DNA from: Comamonadaceae bacterium
Lineage (GTDB): Bacteria; Pseudomonadota; Gammaproteobacteria; Burkholderiales; Burkholderiaceae_C
Length of the DNA: 64,000 nucleotides
Reading direction: 5' to 3'
Assembly (NCBI GenBank): GCA_009996515.1
Contig: JAACZV010000010.1
Location: 94,963 to 158,962, forward strand
Positions 8,294 through 16,060 of the stretch are shown one piece after another; positions within the stretch are counted from its first letter, which is position 1; the number at the start of each line of letters is the position of its first letter. Made by a program: the position numbers and the translations under genes. Under the pieces are notes generated by a model, which saw only the letters and a list, made by a program, of their open reading frames with translations, had not been told where the DNA came from and did no database searches.

Positions 8294-9856
8294 ATGCTCA
8301 ACTCCGCCGCCCGCGCCATGGCCGGCCGGCCTCCGTTCTCCTGGCGGCAGGCCCTGCTGGTGCTGATGGTGCTGGCGATGGGCGTGCTGACGGGCCTGGC
8401 CGCCGGCCTGGGTTCGACACTGCTGGTCATCCTGGTGGGCAGCCTGATGGTGGCGCCCTGGGTGCTGCTGATGCCGACGACCTGGATGATCGGCCTGCTG
8501 GCCTTCATGGCCACGGTGGGCTTCGGCTGCCTGCAGTATTTCGGCCGGGTCAACCAGGCGCACTGGATCCCGACGCTGCTGCTGGCGGCCCTGCTGATCC
8601 GCGCGACCTTCGACGGCCTGCGCATCCAGCCCCGCAGCCAGGCGGCCCCCTTCGTCAATCCGCTGGCGGCCTGCCTGCTGGCCTTCGTCGCGGTGGTGCT
8701 GGTCTCTGCGCTGACCAATGCCAGCGACCCCATGCAGGTGCTGGTGGGCTTCAGGCACTACCTGTTCCCGCTGGCGCTGGTGATGGCCGTTCTGAACTGC
8801 GGGGCGCCCGAGCGCTTCTGGCTGCAGATCTTTCGCGGCATCCCCTGGCTGATGCTGCTGCAGCTGCCGCTTTGCTTCTACCAGTACTTCTTTGTCGAGA
8901 AGGCGCGCGGCGCCAAGGTGTTCGGCGCGGTGGGCATCGCCTGGGATGCCGTGGTGGGCAGCTTTGGCGGCAACCCCGACGGCGGCGGCGCCAGCGGCGC
9001 GCTGGCCGTGTTCCTGAGCTTCGGCATCGCGGCCACGCTGATACTGCGCCGGCAGGGATTGATAGGTCCCCGCATGGCCTGGGCGTCGATCGCGGCGGCG
9101 CTGCTCTGCTCGGTGCTGGCCGAGATCAAGGTGCTCGTCATCTTCCTGCCTCTCGCGTTGCTGCTGGTCCAGCGTCGGCAGATCCTGGGCTCGCCGATCC
9201 GGCTCGCGGGATGGGCCTTGGGCGCGGTGCTGCTGGCCGTGGCACTGCAGCTGGCCTATCAGTCGCTGCATTACGGCGCCAGCCAGAAGCGCGTGGAGGA
9301 ATCCTGGACCGAGAAGCTGGATCGCCTGTCGCGCTTCGAGCAGGACACGCGTTTCTTCAATCGGCTGACCGGCGAGGTCAGCCGTGTTGGCGGGCTGCTG
9401 CTCTGGAGCGACGAGCATCTGGCCCGCACGCCCGGGCCGCGCACCTGGGTCGGCTGGGGGCCGGCCGCGAGCAAGTCCAGCACGCTGTTCGGCGTCGGAC
9501 CGGCCGCGCGCAGCCACGAGTTCAGCCTGACCACCAGCTCGGCCACGCAGCTGTTGTGGGACCTGGGCCTGGTGGGCCTGCTGCTGTTCGGCGGGGCCTG
9601 CGCGCTGGGCGTTGGCCAAGGGCTGCGCCAAGCCCGGCGCCTGGGCGCGGGATCCGGCGGGCGGGTCGCGCTGGCGGAGCTGTCCGCCCTGGGCTGCCTG
9701 CTGGTCCTGGCCGGGCTGCTGTACAACGGCGACGCGGTCAACAGCCCCTCCGTCCAAACCCTTCTGGCGCTCTGCCTCGGCCTGGTTTTGTGGCTGCGCC
9801 GTCAGCCTGCCGAGCCCGGCGGGCGAGTGGGATCGCCAAGTGTCGCTGCGGGATAG
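8294..9856 (+). CDS. O-antigen ligase/Wzy-like polysaccharide polymerase (membrane protein)
   Basis: A roughly 520-residue integral membrane protein with about ten to twelve hydrophobic segments and a large hydrophilic loop near residues 320-410 (from QSLHYGASQKRVEESWTEKL to GVGPAARSHEFSLTT). That topology fits O-antigen ligase/Wzy-type polymerases, and the cluster otherwise lacks a polymerase, so polymerisation of the lipid-linked repeat is the best inferred role. Sequence similarity in this class is weak, so the call rests on topology and context. The start is uncertain: ATG 8294 is given; a TTG at 8282, closer to a GGGG stretch, is the alternative. Its end overlaps the flippase gene by 17 bp. 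Confidence 0.7.
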   Translation: MLNSAARAMAGRPPFSWRQALLVLMVLAMGVLTGLAAGLGSTLLVILVGSLMVAPWVLLMPTTWMIGLLAFMATVGFGCLQYFGRVNQAHWIPTLLLAALLIRATFDGLRIQPRSQAAPFVNPLAACLLAFVAVVLVSALTNASDPMQVLVGFRHYLFPLALVMAVLNCGAPERFWLQIFRGIPWLMLLQLPLCFYQYFFVEKARGAKVFGAVGIAWDAVVGSFGGNPDGGGASGALAVFLSFGIAATLILRRQGLIGPRMAWASIAAALLCSVLAEIKVLVIFLPLALLLVQRRQILGSPIRLAGWALGAVLLAVALQLAYQSLHYGASQKRVEESWTEKLDRLSRFEQDTRFFNRLTGEVSRVGGLLLWSDEHLARTPGPRTWVGWGPAASKSSTLFGVGPAARSHEFSLTTSSATQLLWDLGLVGLLLFGGACALGVGQGLRQARRLGAGSGGRVALAELSALGCLLVLAGLLYNGDAVNSPSVQTLLALCLGLVLWLRRQPAEPGGRVGSPSVAAG

Positions 9857-11357
9857 GTTCTCGCGGCGCGCGACCCTCTCCAATGCGCGCTGGTTTCTGG
9901 CCGGCAAGCTGGTTTCGGCGCTGGCCACGGTGTTGTGGCTGGCGCTGGTCACCCGCAGCCTGCTGGCGCAAGAGGGGCTGGCCGGCTATCTGGCGGCCAT
10001 CGCCTATCTCGAAACCGCGCTGGCGCTGAGCCTGTTCGGGCTGGACTGGCTGCTCATCCGCCACCTGCCCGCGGCCGCCGCCGCCGGCGATGCCGCGGGG
10101 CTGCGCCGGCTGCTCCGTGGCGCGCTGCTGGCGCGGGCCGGGCTGCTGCTGGGCTTGGGGCTGTTGCTGGGCCTGGCCGCGGCCCTGTGGCCCAGGCCCG
10201 CCGCGCTCGCGGGCCTGAACCTGCCGCTGCTGGGGCTGTTGATGCTGTCCGAGGGGCTGCTGCGCCTGCTGCGCGACAACACGCTGGAGAGCCTGGCGGC
10301 GCAGCGCTACACGCAGTTGGGCGTGCTGGGCCGCACGCTGCTGGCGCTGGCCGGCCTGGGGGCGGCAGGCGCACTCGGGTGGCCGGTGGATGCCAACGCG
10401 CTGCTGGCCATGGAGGCGCTGGCGTCGCTGACCCTGCTGGGCGTCGTGGGGTATTGGGTGCGCGGCCTGCTGCCGCCCGCCGGCCCCGTGGCGCGGCCGC
10501 CTGCCGGGCCGGCCACGCCGCGCTTCCTGGACGCCTGGCGCAGCTGCTGGCCCAACTACGCCGCGGCCCTCATCAGCCTGCCGCTGGCGCCCCAGTCCCT
10601 GCTGCTGGCCCTGAGCTATCTGGTGTCGGCCGCAACGCTGGCGCCGCTGGGCCTGGCGCTGCGGGTGTTCGAGATCCTGCGCAGCTATGTGCCGGGGCTG
10701 CTGCTGATGAACGTGCTGCGTCCGCGGCTGATCGGGGGCCACGCCGTGCATGGCGACTATGGGCGCACGGCCGCCGAGGCCGGCCTGATCAGCCGCTGGA
10801 GCGCGATCAGCGTCGCGCCGCTGGTGGGCTGGCTGGGCTTGTACGGCGATGCGGCGCTGGCGGCATTTGCCGGCCATGCGCTGCCGGCCGGGCTGGGGCT
10901 GATGCTGGCCAGCATGGCCGCGACGCTGCTGCCGCGCGTGCACCGCCAGATCGGCCAGGTGCTGGTCAACATCGTGTCCGCGCAAGGCCTGCTGGCCCGG
11001 CTGGCGCTGCTGGGCCTGCTGGGGTGGCCGCTGGCCGTCTGGCTGGCTCGCCAAGGGCATGCCCATTGGGCGCTGCCCGTGGCGCTGGCATGGGACGAAT
11101 GCGCCTGGATCTGGGGGCTGTCCGTGGGCATGCGCCGGCGCGGTTCGGGCTGGAGCAGCCAGCTGGGCTTTATGTTGGGCCTGCTGTTGCTCGCCGTGGC
11201 GGCCGCGCTTTGCGTCGGCATGCTGCCGCTGCCTGCCACGCCTTGGGGGGGGCTGGCCGGTACGGTGCTGCTGCTGGCCTTGATGGGCGGCGTGCTGGCG
11301 ATCTGCGGGCAACTGGACTGGCGCCGCGCGGCGAGGTCGCTGCGCTGGGGGGACTGA
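9840..11357 (+). CDS. Wzx-like lipopolysaccharide/oligosaccharide flippase
   Basis: A 505-residue polytopic membrane protein with about twelve to fourteen helices. The N-terminus 'NARWFLAGKLVSALATVLWL' is typical of the polysaccharide transporter (MOP superfamily, Wzx) fold. It should move the undecaprenyl-diphosphate-linked repeat unit across the inner membrane for the polymerase encoded just upstream. The GTG at 9840 was chosen because the homologous region begins there and because it overlaps the preceding gene by only 17 bp; the reading frame stays open further upstream without family resemblance. Function is inferred from topology and position. Confidence 0.75.
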   Translation: MSLRDRFSRRATLSNARWFLAGKLVSALATVLWLALVTRSLLAQEGLAGYLAAIAYLETALALSLFGLDWLLIRHLPAAAAAGDAAGLRRLLRGALLARAGLLLGLGLLLGLAAALWPRPAALAGLNLPLLGLLMLSEGLLRLLRDNTLESLAAQRYTQLGVLGRTLLALAGLGAAGALGWPVDANALLAMEALASLTLLGVVGYWVRGLLPPAGPVARPPAGPATPRFLDAWRSCWPNYAAALISLPLAPQSLLLALSYLVSAATLAPLGLALRVFEILRSYVPGLLLMNVLRPRLIGGHAVHGDYGRTAAEAGLISRWSAISVAPLVGWLGLYGDAALAAFAGHALPAGLGLMLASMAATLLPRVHRQIGQVLVNIVSAQGLLARLALLGLLGWPLAVWLARQGHAHWALPVALAWDECAWIWGLSVGMRRRGSGWSSQLGFMLGLLLLAVAAALCVGMLPLPATPWGGLAGTVLLLALMGGVLAICGQLDWRRAARSLRWGD

Positions 11358-11359
11358 AG

Positions 11360-12583
11360 TTGCGACTGCTGTTCCTGATGCGCGACACGCTGCCGCCGTT
11401 CCGCCCCGACGTGGCGGTGCTCTTCGGCCGGGAGTTGCCGTCCTGCGGCGTGCAAAGCGATCTGCTGGGCCAGGGCGACGGCGGGGCGATGGCGCCCTGG
11501 GCTGCCGGCCGGGCCTGGGTGCATGGCCGGCCTCGCCCCGGGCTGGTCGGCGAGATGCTGCGCCCGTTGCGCGATCTGGCGATGCTGCGGCGTCTGGGCC
11601 CTGAGCATGCGCTGGTGCAGGTGCGCGACAAGATCCGCACCGGCTGGCTGGCCAGCGTGATCTGCCGGCTGCGCGGCAAGCCTTTCGTCTATTGGATGTC
11701 CTTCCCCATGGCCGAGGGCTTCGCCGTGCGTGCCGAGCAATTGCGCGGCAGCGCGCCGCCGTTGTGGCTGCTGCTGCATCGCCTGAAGGCGCGGGTGGCC
11801 TTGTGGCTGTTCTACCGCCATGTCACGCCGCATGCCCGGCACATCTTCGTGCAGAGCGAGGCCATGCTGGAGCACATGGTCGCCCGTGGCGTGCCCAGGC
11901 AGCGCATGAGCGCCGTGCCCATGGGCGTGGATGCGGCGCAGCTGGCCGCCGTGCGGCCGCTGGACGAGCGACCAGCGCGCTGGGCCGGCCGGCGCATCGT
12001 GGCCTATCTGGGCGCCCTGGCGCGCGCACGCGATCCCGAGTTCCTGTTGCACAGCCTGCGTCGGCTGCGCGAGCAGGAGCCCGCCGCGCTGCTGCTGCTG
12101 ATTGGCGATGCACCCAGCGAGGACGAGCGCCGCTGGGTGCGCGCCCGCATCGCCGCCAGCGGCCTGGCCGAGCATGTGCATCTGACGGGCTGGCTGCCGC
12201 AGGCCGAAGCGCTGCGCTGGCTGGCCTGCGCCGAACTGGCCTGGTCGCCGGTGCCGCGCGGGCCGCTGTACGACGTGTCCTCGCCGACCAAGGTCGTGGA
12301 GTACCTGGCCCTGGGCCTGCCCTGCGTCGCCAACGACATCCCCGACCAGCAGCTGGTGCTGGCGCAGAGCGGGGGCGGGTTTTGCGTGGCCATGGAGGTC
12401 GAGGCCTTCGCGCATGCGAGCATGCGGCTGCTGAGCGACCCCGCCGCCGCCCGCAAGATGGGGAGTGCCGGGCAGGCCTGGGTTGGTCGGCACCGGGACT
12501 ACAGCGTGCTGGCCCGGGAGGTCGCGGCGGTGTACCAACGCCTGTGCCCTTCCGCGAGCCCGCAGCAGGAGCAGATGAAATGA
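11360..12583 (+). CDS. Glycosyltransferase, GT4-like (GT-B fold)
   Basis: A 407-residue GT-B glycosyltransferase, presumed cytosolic or membrane-associated. The N-domain begins MRLLFLMRD (initiated at TTG 11360, two bases after the flippase stop). The C-domain shows RIVAYLGALARARDPEFLLHSLRRL, LLLIGDAP and VHLTGWLPQAEALRWLACAELAWSPV. The donor-binding Glu region reads SPTKVVEYLALGLPCVAND, the group-1 transferase pattern. Donor and acceptor sugars cannot be read from sequence. It overlaps the opine dehydrogenase-like gene by ATGA. This is one of only three extending transferases in the cluster. Confidence 0.82.
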   Translation: MRLLFLMRDTLPPFRPDVAVLFGRELPSCGVQSDLLGQGDGGAMAPWAAGRAWVHGRPRPGLVGEMLRPLRDLAMLRRLGPEHALVQVRDKIRTGWLASVICRLRGKPFVYWMSFPMAEGFAVRAEQLRGSAPPLWLLLHRLKARVALWLFYRHVTPHARHIFVQSEAMLEHMVARGVPRQRMSAVPMGVDAAQLAAVRPLDERPARWAGRRIVAYLGALARARDPEFLLHSLRRLREQEPAALLLLIGDAPSEDERRWVRARIAASGLAEHVHLTGWLPQAEALRWLACAELAWSPVPRGPLYDVSSPTKVVEYLALGLPCVANDIPDQQLVLAQSGGGFCVAMEVEAFAHASMRLLSDPAAARKMGSAGQAWVGRHRDYSVLAREVAAVYQRLCPSASPQQEQMK

Positions 12584-13674
12584 GGGTGTTGATCGTGGGC
12601 GCCGGCAATGCGGGCTGCGCGCATGCGGCGGTCTTCTCGGCCCGTGGGCACGAGGTGGCGCTGCTGAAGACCTCGCGGGCCTTGCACGACGAGAACTTCG
12701 AACTCGTGCTGGCCCGCCAGGGCATGGACTGGATGGACGGGCCGGGCAAGGCCCTGGCGCCGCGCTTCCAGCCGCTGGCGCTGGCGACCCGCGACTTGGA
12801 CGCCGCGCTGGCCTTCGAGCCGCAGATCGTGTTCGTGACCGTGCGCTCCACGCAGCAGCAGGCCGTGGCCCAGCGCATCGCGCCGCGGCTGCGTGCCGGC
12901 CAGCTGCTCATCACCAGCCCCGGCTACATGGGCAGCGCCTATTTCCGCAAGCATCTGCGCGACCCTGGCGTGCTGCTGGCCGAGGGCGAGAGCCTGCCGT
13001 TCGACGCCCGCATCATCGAGCCGGGCTGCGTGCAGCTGCTGTGGGAGAACACGCGCAACGCGCTGGCCTTCCTGCCGCGCTCGCGCTCGCAGGAGGGCCT
13101 GGCGCTGGCCCGTCAGCTGACGCCGCGTTACGTGGCCACGCGCAGCAACGTCGTGGAGTCGGCGCTGCACAACCCCAACCTCATCGTGCACACGGTGGGC
13201 ACGCTGCTGTCGGCCAGCCGCATCGAGCATGCGGGCGGCGAGTTCTGGATGTACCGCGAGGCCTTCACGCCCGGCACGCTGCGCCTGCTGGACAAGCTGG
13301 ACGCCGAGAAGATGGCCATCCTGCAGGCCTGCGGGGCCAGGCCCGAGCCCTGCCTGGAGTCCTTCAAGTTCCGCAACGAGGCGGACCTGTCCATGCCCGC
13401 CATCGAGGTGTTGCGCAAGTACGCCCGCGAGGGCGGGCCCAAGGGGCCGGCGGACCTGCAGACCCGCTACATCACCGAGGACGTGCCCATGGGCCTGGGC
13501 CTGATGGCCAGCCTGGGCGAACGCCTGGGGCTGGCCACGCCGATGACGCACGCGCTGATCGAGATCGCGTCCGGCCTGCTGGGCCGCGACTTCGCGGCCG
13601 AGAGCCGCACGCTGGACGACCTCGGCTTTGCGGGCCTGGACGGCCCCGGCTTCGTTGCCGCGGTGAACGCCTGA
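12580..13674 (+). CDS. NAD/NADP octopine/nopaline (opine) dehydrogenase family protein
   Basis: A 364-residue two-domain oxidoreductase. The Rossmann domain starts at the very N-terminus with VGAGNAGCAHAAVF (about residues 5-18). The C-terminal octopine/nopaline dehydrogenase domain contains HNPNLIVHTVGTLLSASRIE, with His204 aligned to the catalytic histidine of the family. Members reductively condense an amino acid with a 2-oxo acid (or the reverse), giving N-carboxyalkyl amino acids. The gene has a good SD (GCAGGAG), overlaps a glycosyltransferase by 4 bp upstream and a CapK-like gene by 1 bp downstream. An opine-type enzyme inside a glycan operon is unusual; making a polymer substituent is my inference. 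A divergent dehydrogenase acting on something else cannot be excluded. Confidence 0.85.
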   Translation: MRVLIVGAGNAGCAHAAVFSARGHEVALLKTSRALHDENFELVLARQGMDWMDGPGKALAPRFQPLALATRDLDAALAFEPQIVFVTVRSTQQQAVAQRIAPRLRAGQLLITSPGYMGSAYFRKHLRDPGVLLAEGESLPFDARIIEPGCVQLLWENTRNALAFLPRSRSQEGLALARQLTPRYVATRSNVVESALHNPNLIVHTVGTLLSASRIEHAGGEFWMYREAFTPGTLRLLDKLDAEKMAILQACGARPEPCLESFKFRNEADLSMPAIEVLRKYAREGGPKGPADLQTRYITEDVPMGLGLMASLGERLGLATPMTHALIEIASGLLGRDFAAESRTLDDLGFAGLDGPGFVAAVNA

Positions 13675-15002
13675 TGGCCTGGCCCGAAGCCTTCGAGAAG
13701 GCCTATCTGCGCTGGCGCCGCTTCGTCCCGGGGCGGCTGCTTTACCACCCCCGGCATTTCGAGATCCTGGCCCTGCAGCGGCGCTTCGCCGCGCAGCCGC
13801 AGCAGCGCGCGGCCTGGGTGGATGCTCAGTTGCGCGGACTGCTGAGCAGCGCGCTGCGCCATGTTCCGCACTACCGCGACACGGTCAGCATCGCCGCCGC
13901 CGAGCTGGCGCGGGCGCCGGCGCTGGAGCTGCTGCAGCGCTTCCCGGTGCTGGAGAAGGCCGAGGTGATGGCGGCGCAGCACCGCTTCCTGGATGAACGC
14001 TTCAAGAGCCCGCTGATGCACTACGCCACCAGCGGCGGCTCCAGCGGCGAGGGCATAGGCCTGTGGCGCAACAAGCGCCTGGCCGACATCGAGCGCGCCT
14101 TCTTCACCCATCACTGGGCGCCGGCGGGCTTCAGCTTCGACAAGGCCAGGCTGCTGCGCATCGGTGCCGACGCCCGCGCGCAGGCGCATGAGCCGCCCTG
14201 CCGCGTGGTGGGCAACCGGCTGATGCTGTCGCCCTATCACGTCAATGAGCGGCACCGCGATGCCATCGTGGCGGCGCTGCGCGCGTTCCGGCCGCAATGC
14301 ATCCACGCCTATCCCAGCCTGGCCGCGGCGCTGGCCGAGCTGCTGCAGGGCCAGCGGCGCGAGGACTGCGGGCTGGACGCGCTGCGCGGCGTGGCGCTGG
14401 CGTCGGAGCCGGCCACCGCGGCCCAGCTGGCCACCACGCATGCGGTGTTCGGCGTGCCCATCATCGTCAACTACGGCCTGACAGAGCGCACCAACATCGC
14501 CTTCGCGCGCTACGAGCCGGGGCAGCCGCTGCGCTACCGCTTCGATGCCTTGTACGGCATCAGCGAGAACCGCGACTGGCAGGGCCAGCCCGAGATCGTC
14601 GGCACCTCGCTGTGGAACGACGTGATGCCGCTGATCCGCTACGCCACGCGGGACTTCGGCCGCATCGACGCGCAAGGCGTCTGCGAGCGGCTGGAGGGGC
14701 GGGCCCAGGAGTTCCTGGTGGACCGCCAGGGCGCGAAGCTGCCGGGCCTGGCCATCGTCATCGACGAGCTGACCTGGGACTTCGTGCGCCTGTACCAGGT
14801 GCAGCAGGAGCGGCCGGGTGCCATCCGCATCGCCGTGGTGCCGCGCGAGGCGCCGCTCAGCGAGGCGCAGCGCGCCTTCGTGCTGGACGCCCAGCTCAGG
14901 CGCTGGGGCAGCTTCTTCGACGTGGAACTCGTGGAGGTGGACGACATCCCGCCGGCCCCCAACGGCAAGCGCCAGCTGGTCGTGAGCCGGGTGCCCGCAT
15001 GA
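13674..15002 (+). CDS. PaaK/CapK-like adenylate-forming enzyme (phenylacetate-CoA ligase family)
   Basis: A 442-residue member of the phenylacetate-CoA ligase/CapK branch of the ANL superfamily. The phosphate-binding loop TSGGSSGEG (about 119-127) and the adenylate-site stretch YGLTERTNIAF are visible, with IHAYPSLAAALAELL between them. The cysteine pair found in classical PaaK and in the second copy at 18801 is absent. CapK-type proteins in capsule and O-antigen loci are thought to activate a carboxylic acid for attachment to sugars. The gene starts on the last base of the opine dehydrogenase-like gene's stop codon (TGATG), a strong sign that the two products act together. It overlaps the next transferase by 4 bp. 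Confidence 0.85.
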   Translation: MAWPEAFEKAYLRWRRFVPGRLLYHPRHFEILALQRRFAAQPQQRAAWVDAQLRGLLSSALRHVPHYRDTVSIAAAELARAPALELLQRFPVLEKAEVMAAQHRFLDERFKSPLMHYATSGGSSGEGIGLWRNKRLADIERAFFTHHWAPAGFSFDKARLLRIGADARAQAHEPPCRVVGNRLMLSPYHVNERHRDAIVAALRAFRPQCIHAYPSLAAALAELLQGQRREDCGLDALRGVALASEPATAAQLATTHAVFGVPIIVNYGLTERTNIAFARYEPGQPLRYRFDALYGISENRDWQGQPEIVGTSLWNDVMPLIRYATRDFGRIDAQGVCERLEGRAQEFLVDRQGAKLPGLAIVIDELTWDFVRLYQVQQERPGAIRIAVVPREAPLSEAQRAFVLDAQLRRWGSFFDVELVEVDDIPPAPNGKRQLVVSRVPA

Positions 15003-16060
15003 GCGGTCGGCGTCCCTGGATGGTGGGCACCGACCCGGCCGGCCAGGGCGGCATCGCCGCCGTGGTCGGCGTCTATGCGCAGCAGGGCTGGCTGGCCCGC
15101 CAGCGCGTGCGCTACCTGGTCAGCCACCGGGCCGGCTCGGTGCTGGGCCGGGTGCTGCTGTTCCCCTGGGCGCTGGCGCAGCTGCTGGCGGCCCTGCTCG
15201 CCGGCCGCGTCAGCCTGCTGCACGCCCATGTGGCCAGTTATGGCAGCTTCGCGCGCAAGTCGCTGTTGCTGGCGCTGGCGCGGGGTTTCGGCGTGCCCAC
15301 CGTCTTCCATCTGCACGGCGGCCACTTCCAGAAGTTCTACGCCGCCTCGCCGGCCTGGCGCCAGCGCTGGATACGGCACACGCTGCGCCGCAGCAACCGG
15401 GTGCTGGCCTTGTCCGAGGCCTGGCGCGAGGCCCTGCTGTCCATCGTGCCCGAGGCACGCGTGTCGGTGCTGGCCAACCCGGTGGCCTTTCCGCCGCCGG
15501 CGCCCGAGCGGCCGGCGGTGCCGGGGCGTGTGCTGTTCCTGGGCCGGGCCGACCGAAGCAAGGGCGTGTTTGATCTGCTGACCGCGCTGGGCCAGGCGCG
15601 GGCGCAGCTGCCGCGGCTGCATCTGCATGTGGGCGGCGATGGCGACCTGGAGGCCGTGCGGGCGGCCGTCGCCCGCGAGGGCCTGGATGCTGCCGTCACG
15701 CTGCTGGGCTGGGTGCGCGGCGCGGCCAAGGAGCGCGAGCTGGCCGAGGCCGAGATCTTCGTGCTGCCCTCCTACGACGAGGGTCTGCCCATGGCCATGC
15801 TGGAGGCCATGGCCCGCGGCAAGGCGGTGCTGGCCACGCCGGTGGGCGGCATCCCGCAGGCCTTGCGCGACGGCGTGGACGGCTTGCTGGTGGCGCCGGG
15901 CCAGCCGCCGCGGCTGGCCGAGGCGCTGCTGCGCCTGGGCGGTGATGCGCCCCTGCGCGCCGCGCTGGGCGCCAGCGCCATCGAACGCGTGCGCGCCGGC
16001 TACGCCACCGACACGGTGCTGGCCGAGCTGGACCGCATCTACAGCGAGGTGTTGCGATGA
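14999..16060 (+). CDS. Glycosyltransferase family 4 (GT-B)
   Basis: A 353-residue retaining GT4 glycosyltransferase. The N-domain has the glycine-rich GTDPAGQGGIAAVV loop and HAHVASYGSFARKS, then VFHLHGGHFQKFY. The C-domain has RVLFLGRADRSKGVFDLLTAL, LHVGGDGDLEAVR, VTLLGWVRG and the EX7E-type donor motif SYDEGLPMAMLEAMARGKAVLAT. It probably adds a sugar of the repeat unit at the cytoplasmic face of the inner membrane. It sits in the operon between the CapK-like and heparinase-like genes, overlapping both by ATGA. Donor sugar unknown. Confidence 0.9.
   Translation: MSGRRPWMVGTDPAGQGGIAAVVGVYAQQGWLARQRVRYLVSHRAGSVLGRVLLFPWALAQLLAALLAGRVSLLHAHVASYGSFARKSLLLALARGFGVPTVFHLHGGHFQKFYAASPAWRQRWIRHTLRRSNRVLALSEAWREALLSIVPEARVSVLANPVAFPPPAPERPAVPGRVLFLGRADRSKGVFDLLTALGQARAQLPRLHLHVGGDGDLEAVRAAVAREGLDAAVTLLGWVRGAAKERELAEAEIFVLPSYDEGLPMAMLEAMARGKAVLATPVGGIPQALRDGVDGLLVAPGQPPRLAEALLRLGGDAPLRAALGASAIERVRAGYATDTVLAELDRIYSEVLR

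Noticed and set aside
9935..12583. An apparent 882-residue protein ending as a glycosyltransferase
   Set aside because: The first half is the wrong frame of the flippase gene; the transferase begins at TTG 11360.
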